Assembly: GCF_003010965.1 (NCBI RefSeq)
Contig: NZ_PGGM01000017.1
Location: 62,001 to 126,000, forward strand
DNA: 64,000 bases
Direction of reading: 5' to 3'
From: Phyllobacterium sophorae
GTDB taxonomy: Bacteria > Pseudomonadota > Alphaproteobacteria > Rhizobiales > Rhizobiaceae
Within the stretch, counting starts at the first letter, position 1. Every line of letters begins with the position of its first letter. Under the pieces are notes generated by a model that was not told the DNA's origin, did no database searches, and was given only the letters and a program-made list of their open reading frames with translations. The position numbers and the translations under genes are program-made. This document shows positions 45,390-54,632 of this stretch, in pieces.

Positions 45390-46820
45390 ATGAAGATCGC
45401 AGTCATAGGAACGGGCTATGTCGGATTGGTCAGCGGGACCTGTTTCGCCGCCTGGGGCCACGAGGTTATATGCGTCGACAAGAACGCTCAGAAAATAGAT
45501 GGCCTCAAACGCGGCGTTGTGCCGATTTACGAGCCCGGTCTGGATGAACTGGTGGAACGCAATTCAGCGGCAGGCCGCTTGCGCTTTACCTGCAATCTGA
45601 CCGAAGCAGTGAAGGGCGCATTGGTCGTGTTCATCGCGGTTGGAACCCCGCCGCGTGCCGGTCAAGGGGATGCTGATCTGTCGTTCGTTTACATGGCCGC
45701 CCGGGAACTGGCGCCGCTGCTTGAAGACGATGCCATTGTGGTGGTGAAGTCCACGGTTCCGGTGGGCACAGGCGATATCGTGCAGAAGATCATCGGATCG
45801 GTGCGTAAAACCGGCGCTTTCTCGGTTGCGTCCAACCCCGAATTCCTGCGGGAAGGCGTTGCTATACGCGATTTCCTGGAGCCTGATCGCGTTGTGATCG
45901 GCGTCGAGGATGAGCGCGCGCGCAAGGTTCTCATGGAACTCTACGGTGTGGCTTTGCAAGCGCACAAGACGCCCATCGTGGTCACCCAGCGCCGGACGTC
46001 GGAACTGATCAAATATGCCGCCAACGCATTTCTGGCGACCAAGATTACCTTCATCAATGAATTGGCCGATCTTTGCGAGCAGGTTGGCAGCAATGTAAGT
46101 GAACTGGCCCTGGGAATGGGTCTCGACAAGCGCATCGGCACGAGTTTCCTCAATGCTGGTCCCGGTTACGGCGGCTCGTGCTTCCCGAAAGATACGATGG
46201 CGCTGTTGCGCACAGCCCAGGACTACGGCGTGTCGGTGCGGATCGTCGAAGAAACTGTGACCGCCAATGAAGCGCGCAAGCGCCGCATGGCTTTGAAAGT
46301 CATGGATGCCTTAGAAGGTGATGTGGAGGGCCGGACGATTGCCGTTCTGGGTCTCACTTTCAAACCTGATACTGATGACATGCGCGATGCACCTTCCGTT
46401 CCCCTCATCGAAACCCTGCAGCGTTTCGGCGCCATTATCCGCGCCCATGACCCCGTGGGTATGGAGAATGCCGGCCGCATCCTCTCGGGTGTCGAGTTTT
46501 TTGACGATCCCTATGAATGCGCGCACAACGCCGATGCTGCTGTCGTCATTACGGAATGGGACAGCATTCGCAAACTCGATCTTGCGCGCCTGAAGAAGAC
46601 CATGCGCCAGGCGGTGTTGATCGATCTCAGAAATGCCTTTGAGCAGGGTGTTGCGGAAGAAATCGGCTTTCGTGTTTCGGCCATCGGCCGATCAACGACG
46701 GCTCGGTATGATGGGAGTAGCTCGACCGCGCTGCCTCACATGGCCGAGCGAGTCCAGCCAGGACCAAGAGCGCAGGGCGCTCATTTCGAGACAGCGGGAG
46801 GTTCCAATGACAATCTCTAA
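45390..46820 (+). CDS. ugd: UDP-glucose 6-dehydrogenase
   Basis: A 476-residue Ugd: NAD motif GTGYVGL (7-13), NPEFLREG (149-156), the lysine region KYAANAFLATKITFINE (208-224) and catalytic Cys264 in GGSCFPKD. It makes UDP-glucuronate, the substrate of Uxs. The C-terminal ~40 residues (after GFRVSAIGRS) are an extra polar tail not needed for catalysis. It lies 18 bases after the synthase gene and overlaps the next gene by 14 bases, so it is firmly within the operon. Confidence 0.96.
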   Translation: MKIAVIGTGYVGLVSGTCFAAWGHEVICVDKNAQKIDGLKRGVVPIYEPGLDELVERNSAAGRLRFTCNLTEAVKGALVVFIAVGTPPRAGQGDADLSFVYMAARELAPLLEDDAIVVVKSTVPVGTGDIVQKIIGSVRKTGAFSVASNPEFLREGVAIRDFLEPDRVVIGVEDERARKVLMELYGVALQAHKTPIVVTQRRTSELIKYAANAFLATKITFINELADLCEQVGSNVSELALGMGLDKRIGTSFLNAGPGYGGSCFPKDTMALLRTAQDYGVSVRIVEETVTANEARKRRMALKVMDALEGDVEGRTIAVLGLTFKPDTDDMRDAPSVPLIETLQRFGAIIRAHDPVGMENAGRILSGVEFFDDPYECAHNADAAVVITEWDSIRKLDLARLKKTMRQAVLIDLRNAFEQGVAEEIGFRVSAIGRSTTARYDGSSSTALPHMAERVQPGPRAQGAHFETAGGSNDNL

Positions 46821-47361
46821 ATCTGAAAGGGCTGGGTTCCTGCGGGGCGCCCGGATGATAACGACAGTTGCTTGCGCCGTATGCTGCATTGCCGCACCGG
46901 CTCTCGCCGCGGCGTCGAAAGCGCCTGACCAGCCGGCAGGAACCCGCGCCATGACGCCTTTCGAAATCTACGCACTGTACAAGGACAAGAGCTGGCAGTG
47001 GGACAACGGCGCGGGGCATATGATGGATGCCGGGCGGCAATTCACGGCCTGGGCCGATGGAGAGAAAGGCAAATCCTGGGCAGAAGGTCGCTGGGTCATC
47101 ACCGGGACAGGCGGGTTGTGTCTCAATGCGACATGGCATTCCGGGCAGGGCGCTTTTCCAGCCAAGACCTGTTTCTCCCATCGTATCGGCAATGGAACCA
47201 TCTATCAAAAGCGCGAGCCCGATGGTGAGTGGTACGTCTTTCGCCACGCCAAAGCACGCGAAGACGACGAGGCCCACAAGCTGGTATTCACCGATCTGGT
47301 TTCTCAACAACGCGACAGCATCAAAACCGCGCTTGGCGCGGCCCAGTTGCCCGAACAATAA
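46807..47361 (+). CDS. Secreted DUF995-family protein
   Basis: A 184-residue exported protein: signal peptide to about residue 35 (ACAVCCIAAPALAAAS), then a DUF995 domain (EIYALYKDKSWQWDNGAGHM, WAEGRWVITGTGGLCLNATW, YVFRHAKAREDDEAHKLVF) with two cysteines (LCLNA, TCFSH). Corresponds in position to apsH1 in the S. meliloti locus. Paralogous to the protein at 48457. Likely periplasmic, assisting polymer export or processing; mechanism unknown. Confidence 0.82.
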   Translation: MTISKSERAGFLRGARMITTVACAVCCIAAPALAAASKAPDQPAGTRAMTPFEIYALYKDKSWQWDNGAGHMMDAGRQFTAWADGEKGKSWAEGRWVITGTGGLCLNATWHSGQGAFPAKTCFSHRIGNGTIYQKREPDGEWYVFRHAKAREDDEAHKLVFTDLVSQQRDSIKTALGAAQLPEQ

Positions 47362-47376
47362 GAAAAGGAGGGGGCG

Positions 47377-48321
47377 ATGAAAAGTCTCTATAAACTAACC
47401 GCAGCTTTGCTTTGCGGTGCATTCGTTTCCGGTGGCGTATATGCGGCCAGCGGTGTGTCAGGAGCGAGTATTGACGGCCGCAACAAGTTTCAGGATAAGC
47501 GGCCCATCATCACGGCTGACGCCGTGACACCCGGCGCCTATGATCCGCACGGGGATTATACCAACGATTCCAATTCCAAGATCGAACACCTGTTCCTGCC
47601 GTGGGAGGATGTGGATCTGACCACACTCAGTGCTGCGGACGCCTATGCGCGCGAGCGTGGACGATCCCTCTTGATCACCATCGAACCGTGGTCCTGGGCG
47701 CGAGAGTGGCGCATCAGCCCGGACGATCTGCTCAATGGGATCCTGGCCGGACGGTACGATTCCAACATGTCGGCGGTCTGCTCCGCCGGAGCAAAGCTGC
47801 AAAGCCCGGTCACGATCCGCTGGGCGCAGGAAATGGAAGATAATGACGGGCAGTTCACGTGGGCCTTCTGGAAGCCGGAAGGTTATGTGAAGGCCTATCG
47901 ACATGTAATCGATGTATGCCGCAAGCAATTTCCGTCGGCCCAATATATGTGGTCGCCGAAAGGAGAGGAGGGGCTGGAAGCCTACTATCCGGGGGATGAA
48001 TATGTCGACATCATTGGTCTGTCCGTCTTTGCCTACCAGCCCTATGACAAACTGGAGGTCGGTCACGACACGACGTTTGTTGAGCGGACAAAACCCGGAT
48101 ACGATCGTGTAACCCGCTTCGGCAAACCAATCGCTATTGCCGAGCTTGGCTATGAAGGCAACGACGATTACGTTCGCAACTGGGCGGCAGAAGCAAACAA
48201 GCCACATACCGAGTTCCCTGCACTGACTGCGGTTGTCTACTTCAACGATCGTGAAGTCTATCCGTGGCCGAGGGATGTCGGCCGACCTGATTGGCGCGTC
48301 GCCAACCATCCGCTGGAGTGA
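47377..48321 (+). CDS. apsE: Secreted glycoside hydrolase, GH26-like (ApsE-like)
   Basis: A 314-residue periplasmic or extracellular TIM-barrel hydrolase. Signal peptide (LTAALLCGAFVSGGVYAASG). The acid/base glutamate is in TIRWAQEMEDNDG (~residue 153) and the nucleophile glutamate in AIAELGYEG (~residue 252), the clan A pattern of GH26 and related families. Very strong ribosome-binding site (GGAGGGGG). It would trim or release the polymer made by the operon's synthase, as endoglucanases do in cellulose operons. Confidence 0.82.
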   Translation: MKSLYKLTAALLCGAFVSGGVYAASGVSGASIDGRNKFQDKRPIITADAVTPGAYDPHGDYTNDSNSKIEHLFLPWEDVDLTTLSAADAYARERGRSLLITIEPWSWAREWRISPDDLLNGILAGRYDSNMSAVCSAGAKLQSPVTIRWAQEMEDNDGQFTWAFWKPEGYVKAYRHVIDVCRKQFPSAQYMWSPKGEEGLEAYYPGDEYVDIIGLSVFAYQPYDKLEVGHDTTFVERTKPGYDRVTRFGKPIAIAELGYEGNDDYVRNWAAEANKPHTEFPALTAVVYFNDREVYPWPRDVGRPDWRVANHPLE

Positions 48322-48456
48322 TCCCCGGCTTTTAACTGAGCGGTTCGACTTTGCACAAGTTCGCGACCCGCTCCATCCCTTTGTTCTATGCTGTTCCAAA
48401 GCAAGAGCCCCAACGCATTGTCGCTGGAACTGCCTTATTAGTCAGGAGTGAAAAAA

Positions 48457-48975
48457 ATGTATCCGATCCGTTCAATTATCGTCAGTACGGCGCTGTCCGC
48501 ACTCTTGCTGGCTGGTAACGCCAGCGCTGCATCCAGGGCACAAGTCGATGATGCGACAGCAAAGCTTGCCGCCGCCGCGCCGCCGATGAAGCCCGTGGCG
48601 CTTGAAAAGCTCTATGCCGGTCGCACATGGAAATGGAAGGACGGGGGCGGGTTCTTTTCCGCCGACCGAAACCAGTTTTCCGCATGGACGCGCAAGGGGG
48701 CAGCCTGGTCTTACGCCGAGGGGCGTTGGTATGCGGCCAAGGGTGGAAAACTCTGCTTGCAGGCTCTGTGGTCGAGCAAGATGGAAAGAGGCGGCGCAGT
48801 CACTTGTTTCCTGCATCGCGAAAAGGACGGCGTCATTTACCAAAAGCCAAGCTTGGGTGGCAGCTGGTATGTCTTCCGGCATAACCCCGTTCAGGAAGGG
48901 GATGAAGCGCTCAAGCTGGTCAAAGGCGATCGGGTGAGCAAAGAAGCGGCCCAGCTCAAGGCCATTCGTCGATAA
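48457..48975 (+). CDS. Secreted DUF995-family protein, second copy
   Basis: A 172-residue exported protein: signal peptide (IIVSTALSALLLAGNASA), then DUF995 (KLYAGRTWKWKDGGGFFSAD, YAEGRWYAAKGGKLCLQALW, YVFRHNPVQEGDEALKLV) with the same paired cysteines (LCLQA, TCFLH) as the 46807 protein. The ATG at 48457 has AGGAG eight bases away; the GTG at 48448 does not fit. Last gene of the operon, 135 bases after the hydrolase gene. Confidence 0.82.
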   Translation: MYPIRSIIVSTALSALLLAGNASAASRAQVDDATAKLAAAAPPMKPVALEKLYAGRTWKWKDGGGFFSADRNQFSAWTRKGAAWSYAEGRWYAAKGGKLCLQALWSSKMERGGAVTCFLHREKDGVIYQKPSLGGSWYVFRHNPVQEGDEALKLVKGDRVSKEAAQLKAIRR

Positions 48976-48982
48976 ACTCCGC

Positions 48983-49020
48983 CAAGAGCTGCCAGGGCGG
49001 ATCATGCGCGGCAGCTCTTG
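48983..49020 (+). terminator. Stem-loop ending the polysaccharide operon
   Basis: CAAGAGCTGCC (48983-48993) and GGCAGCTCTTG (49010-49020) form a perfect 11-bp stem, eight bases after the last stop. No U-run follows. Lies between convergent genes. Confidence 0.65.
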
Positions 49021-49037
49021 TACGACGAAATTGCGCG

Positions 49038-49355
49038 CTATACGTTCGGCCGCTTAAAAATGCTTGGGGTAAAGCAACGCGCTTTTTGCCCAAAGCCGCT
49101 CGGCGTGCAAACATAAGAATTGCTGTTCATATATTGCGTGGCCGAAACTTTCACCACCTTGCCAGCAGACTTCTTGGCATAACGAATTTCGTTATTGACC
49201 CGATATTTGACGAGGTAGACGGTTCGGATCTCTTCTTTTGGTTTGCGGTTTTCCCCGGCTTGTGCGCTTGCGCTGAGAGCCGCGGAAACGGCAACTCCAA
49301 CGGCCGCTGTCGTTATCCATTTCAAACAATTCCGATTCCCGATAGAAAACTTCAT
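49038..49355 (-). CDS. Small secreted protein of unknown function
   Basis: A 105-residue protein with a signal peptide (TTAAVGVAVSAALSASAQAG) and a basic mature domain with two cysteines (SYVCTPSGFGQKARCFTPS). No known family that I can name. Convergent with the polysaccharide operon; no evidence for a role in it. Confidence 0.7.
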   Translation of the reverse strand: MKFSIGNRNCLKWITTAAVGVAVSAALSASAQAGENRKPKEEIRTVYLVKYRVNNEIRYAKKSAGKVVKVSATQYMNSNSYVCTPSGFGQKARCFTPSIFKRPNV

Positions 49356-49789
49356 GTCAGTAGCCTCCGATATTATTGTTCTGGAGAGCGTTTTAGTGAA
49401 CAGGATTTAAGGTTCCGGCCGAACTATCCTGAAAGTTTTATGCAAATTGTTGCTTCCCGACCGCTCCTCGTCCCGGCCGGAAGCGGGGAGACAGTTCCGG
49501 CGATCTTATTTTGTCCCGAGCGGGCCCAAACGCGGCCTCACAATGTCAGGTTGCGCAACGCGTGGCAAACAACGTCGAGATTGTTGTTACGCTGCGCGCA
49601 GCTACGTTAAATCTGCCGGTTAACGGTCGTGAATTCCGGGGCCTGTCACGTGCGATGCGACGGGCCTTACAATAGATCGATGGTGTCATAACCCGTCTCC
49701 AGCCGACCAGCAGTTCAACTCCACGCGCTTCTAAGGTTTGGCCAGGGCGCGCTTGGAGCGTGCGAGTGGTTTGCTGTGAGTAGCATGTG
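49356..49789. other. Intergenic, nothing recognised
   Basis: Divergent promoter region between the small secreted protein gene and the sugar ABC operon; no gene seen. Confidence 0.4.
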
Positions 49790-49803
49790 TGAAATATATT
49801 TCA
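49790..49803. promoter_or_regulatory. Perfect 14-bp palindrome, candidate SorC-family operator
   Basis: TGAAATATATTTCA reads the same on both strands and lies immediately upstream of a -35-like TTGACA (49818-49823) and -10-like AATGAT (49841-49846), spacing 17. TGAA...TTCA palindromes are typical targets of SorC-type regulators, and one is encoded in this operon. Confidence 0.6.
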
Positions 49804-49949
49804 GTATATGAATTATATTGACACAATGCCACAAAACTGAAATGATCCAAGGGTCGGGCTTCGGGAGGAAGGTCGGCGTCAATCCATGCAGTGAAGCGCT
49901 TGAGCGCTCGCGATCGTTATTGAGGATGGCTTCGGCCAGGGGAGGAATC

Positions 49950-50981
49950 TTGCGCAATTTTCTGAGCACAATCGCCATTGCCGCGGCGGCGTCGACCTTT
50001 TTGGGTTCGGCCCATGCCCTTGCCGAGGCCGCCAATCCGTTCCGGTGCAAACCGGACGAAAAATACGTCATGAACGTCATGGTCTCGGGGGTAGAATATT
50101 GGTTCCCGGTCTACGAGATGTTCAAACAGGCCGCGCAGCAGTTTGGCTGCAAGACCGAGTATACGGGCACGCCCGAATATGACGTAAACAAACAGATCGC
50201 TACCTTTGACCAAGCCCTGGCGCAAAAGCCGGCTGGCGTCCTGGTGCACCCGATGAACTCCGATCCGTTTATCGAGCCAATTAATCGCGCCATCGAACAG
50301 GGCACTGCCGTGGTGACTTTCGCAGCCGATTCACCCAATTCAAAGCGCGTCTCCTACATCACTTCCGACAATGTGGCCGAAGGGACTTATGCAGCAGATG
50401 CAGTGGCCAAGGCCATGGGCGGCAAGGGTGAATATGCCGTCCTGGAGAATCCTGGTCAGGATAATCACGACAAACGTGTCGCTGCCTTCATTGCTCGGAT
50501 GGAAAAAAAGTGGCCCGACATGAAGCTTGCGGGCAGAGCCGCTTCCAATCAGGATCCCACGAAGGCTTACCAGGCGGTGTTGAGTCTGACGCAAGCCCAT
50601 CCTGATCTCGGCGCTGTGTTTATGCCGGAAGCCAATTCCGCGATTGGAGCGGCCCAAGCTGCGAAGGAGGGTGGCGGCAAGGTTCGTGTGATGCTTGCCG
50701 ACGTCAATGCCAAAATTCTCGACATGATCAAGGCCGGTGAGATATTCGGTTCGGTGAACCCGAACCAGGGCATGCAGGGCTATATGGGCTTCATGCTGCT
50801 TTGGCTGGCCAAGCATCCAGACCTGATCGATCCTATGAACGATGCCAAGCGGTCAGGCTTCAATGCCATGAGCGTGCCCTTTGTCGATAATGGCTTTTCC
50901 ATTGTGACAGCCGAGAACGCTGACGATTTCTACTGGGACAAATATCTTCAGCGGCGCGGCACAAAGGGCATTGAGGAATAA
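49950..50981 (+). CDS. Sugar ABC transporter substrate-binding protein (RbsB type)
   Basis: Periplasmic sugar-binding protein of the peripla_BP_4 family, ~343 residues. The TTG at 49950 is preceded by AGGGGAGG and opens a good signal peptide (LSTIAIAAAASTFLGSAHAL). ATG at 49926 is an alternative, but its upstream GAGG is too close. The candidate promoter excludes a start near 49818. The mature protein has the family pattern EYTGTPEYDVNKQIATFDQA, GVLVHPMNSDPFIEPINRAI and LADVNAKILDMIKAGEIFGS. It supplies the importer encoded next. Ligand: a monosaccharide or polyol, unknown. Confidence 0.88.
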   Translation: MRNFLSTIAIAAAASTFLGSAHALAEAANPFRCKPDEKYVMNVMVSGVEYWFPVYEMFKQAAQQFGCKTEYTGTPEYDVNKQIATFDQALAQKPAGVLVHPMNSDPFIEPINRAIEQGTAVVTFAADSPNSKRVSYITSDNVAEGTYAADAVAKAMGGKGEYAVLENPGQDNHDKRVAAFIARMEKKWPDMKLAGRAASNQDPTKAYQAVLSLTQAHPDLGAVFMPEANSAIGAAQAAKEGGGKVRVMLADVNAKILDMIKAGEIFGSVNPNQGMQGYMGFMLLWLAKHPDLIDPMNDAKRSGFNAMSVPFVDNGFSIVTAENADDFYWDKYLQRRGTKGIEE

Positions 50982-51083
50982 CAACACCCATTGTGTTCGA
51001 TTGGCCAGCACAACGTCTGGATTACGGGAAGGGGTATCAGCGCCCCTTTCCATCCCTCACACGGGTCGATCCCAGGAGCTATC

Positions 51084-52625
51084 GTGACCGAAGCACCAAT
51101 CCTTGAAATCCGCAACCTCACAAAGACATTCGGTCCCGTCCTGGCATTGAGCGAGGTCAAATTCGAACTGTTTCGCGGTGAGATACACGCGCTGTGCGGT
51201 GAAAATGGCGCGGGCAAGTCGACACTTATGAATATGATCGCGGGGCTTCTGCAGCCAGATGATGGCGAAATCGTTGTGGATGGGCAGCGCGTCTCCATTG
51301 CATCACCGGCTGCGGCTCAGTCACTGGGGATCGCGCTCGTCCATCAGGAAATTGCCCTATGCCAGGATGCCACCGTGGCAGAAAATATCTACATGGCGGC
51401 AATCAACCGGCGGCGCATGCCCCTGATGAACTACCAAAAGCTTTACTGCGACGCACAAAGAGTGATGGATCTGCTCGCCCCCATTCCAGTGCGAACGAGG
51501 GTTGCCGATCTGTCTATCTCCAATCAGCAACTGGTGGAAATCGCAAAAGCGCTGACGCTCGATTGCAAGGTCCTGATGCTCGACGAGCCGACGGCGGCGC
51601 TGACCGAAAGTGAGGCGCGGCGGCTGTTCGCCATCGTGCGCGGGCTCAAGCAGCGCGGCATATCGATTGTTTATATCAGTCATCGCATGGCGGAGATATT
51701 TTCGCTGTGCGACCGCATAACCATTTTCCGCGATGGGCGTTACGTTGCGACCGACCCGATCGAGGCGGTTTCACCCGATGATGTGGTCCGCAAGATGGTG
51801 GGGCGCGAGATCACCCAGCTCTATCCTGACAAGCTCTTGCCACAGGAGAAACCCGGGCGCGCGATCCTCTGCGTCGAGGGCCTTGCCGACGGCAAGCGTT
51901 TTGCCGATGTGGATATCGAAGTGCGCGAGGGCGAAATACTCGGCGTTGGCGGCCTCATAGGCGCCGGCCGCAGCGAGATCGCCCAAACCATTTGTGGTAT
52001 CCGGGCCGCCGTGGCCGGAACCATCGCACTCAATGGTTCGCCGCTTAACATTCGCCACTATCGCGACGCGGTAGACGCTGGCCTCGTCTACCTGTCTGAG
52101 GACCGCAAGGGATCAGGTTTGTTTCTCGATATGCCGATCGCCGCCAATATCGCTGCACTGGACCTCGGCAGGCTGACGGGCCGGCTTGGATTGCTCGACC
52201 GACGTGCGGAGGCCCAGCAGGCCAGCTGTTTAACCAGAAGGCTCGGCGTGCGCATGGCCGGGGTCGAAGCGGCAGTCTCGACACTGAGCGGCGGCAATCA
52301 GCAGAAGGTGGCGATCGCCAAACAGCTGTCCATCAGCCCTAAGGTCATCATCATGGACGAGCCGACCCGCGGTATTGATGTCGGGGCAAAGGTGGAGATT
52401 CATCGCTTGCTGCGCCAGCTCGCAAGTCAGGGTGTCGGCATCATCGTAATCTCGTCAGAACTGCCCGAACTCATTGGGCTGTGTGATCGGGTGATGGTTG
52501 TACGTGAAGGCAAGATTGCTGGCGAACTCGGCGCGGACGAACTCAGCGAGGAAGCGATCATCCTGCTTGCCTCGGGCGTGCAACAGACGTCAACACAGCA
52601 AGAGGAAGCCAAAAATGTCGCTTAG
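51084..52625 (+). CDS. Sugar ABC transporter ATP-binding protein, two nucleotide-binding domains (RbsA/MglA type)
   Basis: A 513-residue fused ATPase. First domain: Walker [10 protein letters not shown] (~residue 40), [16 protein letters not shown]. Second domain: [17 protein letters not shown] in place of a canonical Walker A, signature [15 protein letters not shown] and [13 protein letters not shown]. The degenerate second Walker A is usual for this family. Start GTG at 51084 with AGGAG six bases upstream. The gene overlaps the permease gene by 11 bases. Confidence 0.94.
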   Translation: MTEAPILEIRNLTKTFGPVLALSEVKFELFRGEIHALCGENGAGKSTLMNMIAGLLQPDDGEIVVDGQRVSIASPAAAQSLGIALVHQEIALCQDATVAENIYMAAINRRRMPLMNYQKLYCDAQRVMDLLAPIPVRTRVADLSISNQQLVEIAKALTLDCKVLMLDEPTAALTESEARRLFAIVRGLKQRGISIVYISHRMAEIFSLCDRITIFRDGRYVATDPIEAVSPDDVVRKMVGREITQLYPDKLLPQEKPGRAILCVEGLADGKRFADVDIEVREGEILGVGGLIGAGRSEIAQTICGIRAAVAGTIALNGSPLNIRHYRDAVDAGLVYLSEDRKGSGLFLDMPIAANIAALDLGRLTGRLGLLDRRAEAQQASCLTRRLGVRMAGVEAAVSTLSGGNQQKVAIAKQLSISPKVIIMDEPTRGIDVGAKVEIHRLLRQLASQGVGIIVISSELPELIGLCDRVMVVREGKIAGELGADELSEEAIILLASGVQQTSTQQEEAKNVA

Positions 52626-53625
52626 GCAAGCGGGAGAAACGACTATGGCGGTCGAGATCAAGCCGGCAGGGCGCAGAGGCAATATCGCCCGCATGGCCAC
52701 GCTGCGCGAAGCCGGTCTGATCGCTATTATTTTGGCGCTCTGCATCGCCATGAGCTTCGCGTCGCCGCATTTCCTCACCTGGGGTAATCTGCGCGCGATG
52801 ATGATGAGTTTCTCGATCGAAGGCATCGTCGTCGTTGGCATGACCATTCTTCTCATCGTCGGTGGCATCGATCTTTCGGTGGGTTCCGTCGTCTGTTTCT
52901 CGATGGTGGTTTCGGGTGCACTGTTTCTTTCCGGGCTCGACCCGTGGACGGCCAGCCTCATCGGCATCGCAGCCAGCGCACTTATCGGTGCAGTCATGGG
53001 CTTTTTTGTCACCGTGGTCGGTCTGAACCACTTCATAACGTCGTTAGCTGCCATGGTGATTGTCCGCGGCATGTGTTTGGTCGTCACCAAGGGCACGCCG
53101 CTGTCGCTCTTTACCCTGCCTCCTGAATTCAAGGCGCTGGGCCAAGGCAGCTTTCGCGACATCCCCTATGTGATTTTGATCTTCGTCATGGTTGTGGCCA
53201 TCTTCGACTTCCTGCTGCGGCGTGCAACAGCCTTCCGCAAGGTCTTCTATACCGGCTCCAACGAGAAAGCCGCCCAATATTCGGGTATAAAGACCAGTCA
53301 TGTGAAGTTCTGGGTCACGGTTCTCTGCTCAACCCTTGCGGGCCTGGCAGGCGTCATCTACATGGCGCGCTTTGGTGCCGCCACGCCCACCTTTGGCGCC
53401 GGTATGGAGCTTAACATCATCGCTGCGGCGGTTATCGGCGGTGCTTCGCTCAATGGTGGCTCTGGCACTATTTTCGGGGCAATCCTTGGCATGGCGCTCC
53501 TTTCTGTCGTGACCAGTTCGCTGATCCTGCTCGACGTGTCGGTTTACTGGCAGGACATGATCAAGGGCTGTATTCTGCTCGCGGCGGTATCGATCGACCA
53601 TTTCCTGCACAGCAGGAAATTTTAA
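52615..53625 (+). CDS. Sugar ABC transporter permease (RbsC type)
   Basis: A 336-residue inner-membrane permease of the BPD_transp_2 family with about eight to ten helices. Family markers: [40 protein letters not shown]. Start at the overlapping ATG 52615 (AGAGGAAG upstream); MAVEIK at 52645 is a possible alternative with GGGAG upstream. Only one permease is encoded, as expected for a homodimeric RbsC-type channel. Confidence 0.93.
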   Translation: MSLRQAGETTMAVEIKPAGRRGNIARMATLREAGLIAIILALCIAMSFASPHFLTWGNLRAMMMSFSIEGIVVVGMTILLIVGGIDLSVGSVVCFSMVVSGALFLSGLDPWTASLIGIAASALIGAVMGFFVTVVGLNHFITSLAAMVIVRGMCLVVTKGTPLSLFTLPPEFKALGQGSFRDIPYVILIFVMVVAIFDFLLRRATAFRKVFYTGSNEKAAQYSGIKTSHVKFWVTVLCSTLAGLAGVIYMARFGAATPTFGAGMELNIIAAAVIGGASLNGGSGTIFGAILGMALLSVVTSSLILLDVSVYWQDMIKGCILLAAVSIDHFLHSRKF

Positions 53626-53651
53626 TCCATTTCGAGGCGACGAGATAAATT

Positions 53652-54632
53652 ATGGCCCCATTGAGCACACGCGATGATATTTCCACCATCCGCCAGTTGC
53701 ACCAGGCGCTGGTTCTTCATTATGTCGAAGGCAAGACGCAGGCGGAGATCGCCAAGGAGCTCGGTATCTCGCACGCCACCGTCAACCGGCTTATCAAGCG
53801 CGGCCATCAGCTTGGTCTCGTCGAAATCAAGATTAAGTCTCCGATCGATCATCTACTCGAGATCGAGGCGCGGCTGGTGGCACTTGGCGGGATCGACAAT
53901 GCCGTCGTTGTGCCGTCAGTGTCGGACAATCCCCAGACCGCCCTCCAGCGCGTCGGCGAGGCAGCAGCACGATTGCTCCTTGATACGATAAAGAACGGCG
54001 ACAAGATCTCGATCACCGGCGGCAAAGGGGTGAGCGCGCTCGTCGCAGGGCTGAAGCCGGGCCGAAATTATGATGTCGAAGTCATTCCGGCCACGGGCCT
54101 GGTGCAGGGCAAACACTATACTGACGTTAATCATGTCGCTTCGTTGATGGCCGACAGGCTCGGTGGCCGCGCCTATCAGATGCATGCACCGCTCTTTGCT
54201 GATACGCCGCAACAGCGCGAGATGTTGATGGGCGTGCGCTCGGTAGCCGACGTTTTTCGCAAGGCCCGCGAAGCTGATGTTGCAGTGGTCGGAATCGGCT
54301 CCATTCTGACTGATGATTCGAGCTATTACGACTTGCATCCATCCTCGAGCGCGGACCGAAGCGCCATCGAAAAGTCGGGCGCTGCCGGCGAGTTGCTCGC
54401 GCATCTCATCGACCGTGACGGCCGGGTCTGTGACTACACACTCAACCGCTCGCTGGTTTCGCTGACGCTGGATGAATTCGCGACCATCCCCCGTTCGATC
54501 GGGATCGCGAGTGGCGCAAGCAAGGTAGCTCCAATCCTCAGCGCAATGCGCGGCAACCATCTCGACACGATCGTTACGGATGAGGCAACAGCCCTCCAGA
54601 TACTTGACCTCGCCAACCCGGAGGCAGCATGA
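53652..54632 (+). CDS. SorC-family sugar-binding transcriptional regulator
   Basis: A 326-residue regulator: N-terminal HTH (KTQAEIAKELGISHATVNRL, residues ~28-47) and a C-terminal sugar-phosphate-binding domain from ~60 (SITGGKGVSALVAGLKPGRN, VAVVGIGSILTDDSSYYDLH). Similar to EryD of Brucella and DeoR/SorC regulators that respond to phosphorylated sugars. It lies within the operon, between transporter and enzyme genes, and probably acts at the palindrome at 49790. Overlaps the next start (ATGA). Confidence 0.92.
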   Translation: MAPLSTRDDISTIRQLHQALVLHYVEGKTQAEIAKELGISHATVNRLIKRGHQLGLVEIKIKSPIDHLLEIEARLVALGGIDNAVVVPSVSDNPQTALQRVGEAAARLLLDTIKNGDKISITGGKGVSALVAGLKPGRNYDVEVIPATGLVQGKHYTDVNHVASLMADRLGGRAYQMHAPLFADTPQQREMLMGVRSVADVFRKAREADVAVVGIGSILTDDSSYYDLHPSSSADRSAIEKSGAAGELLAHLIDRDGRVCDYTLNRSLVSLTLDEFATIPRSIGIASGASKVAPILSAMRGNHLDTIVTDEATALQILDLANPEAA

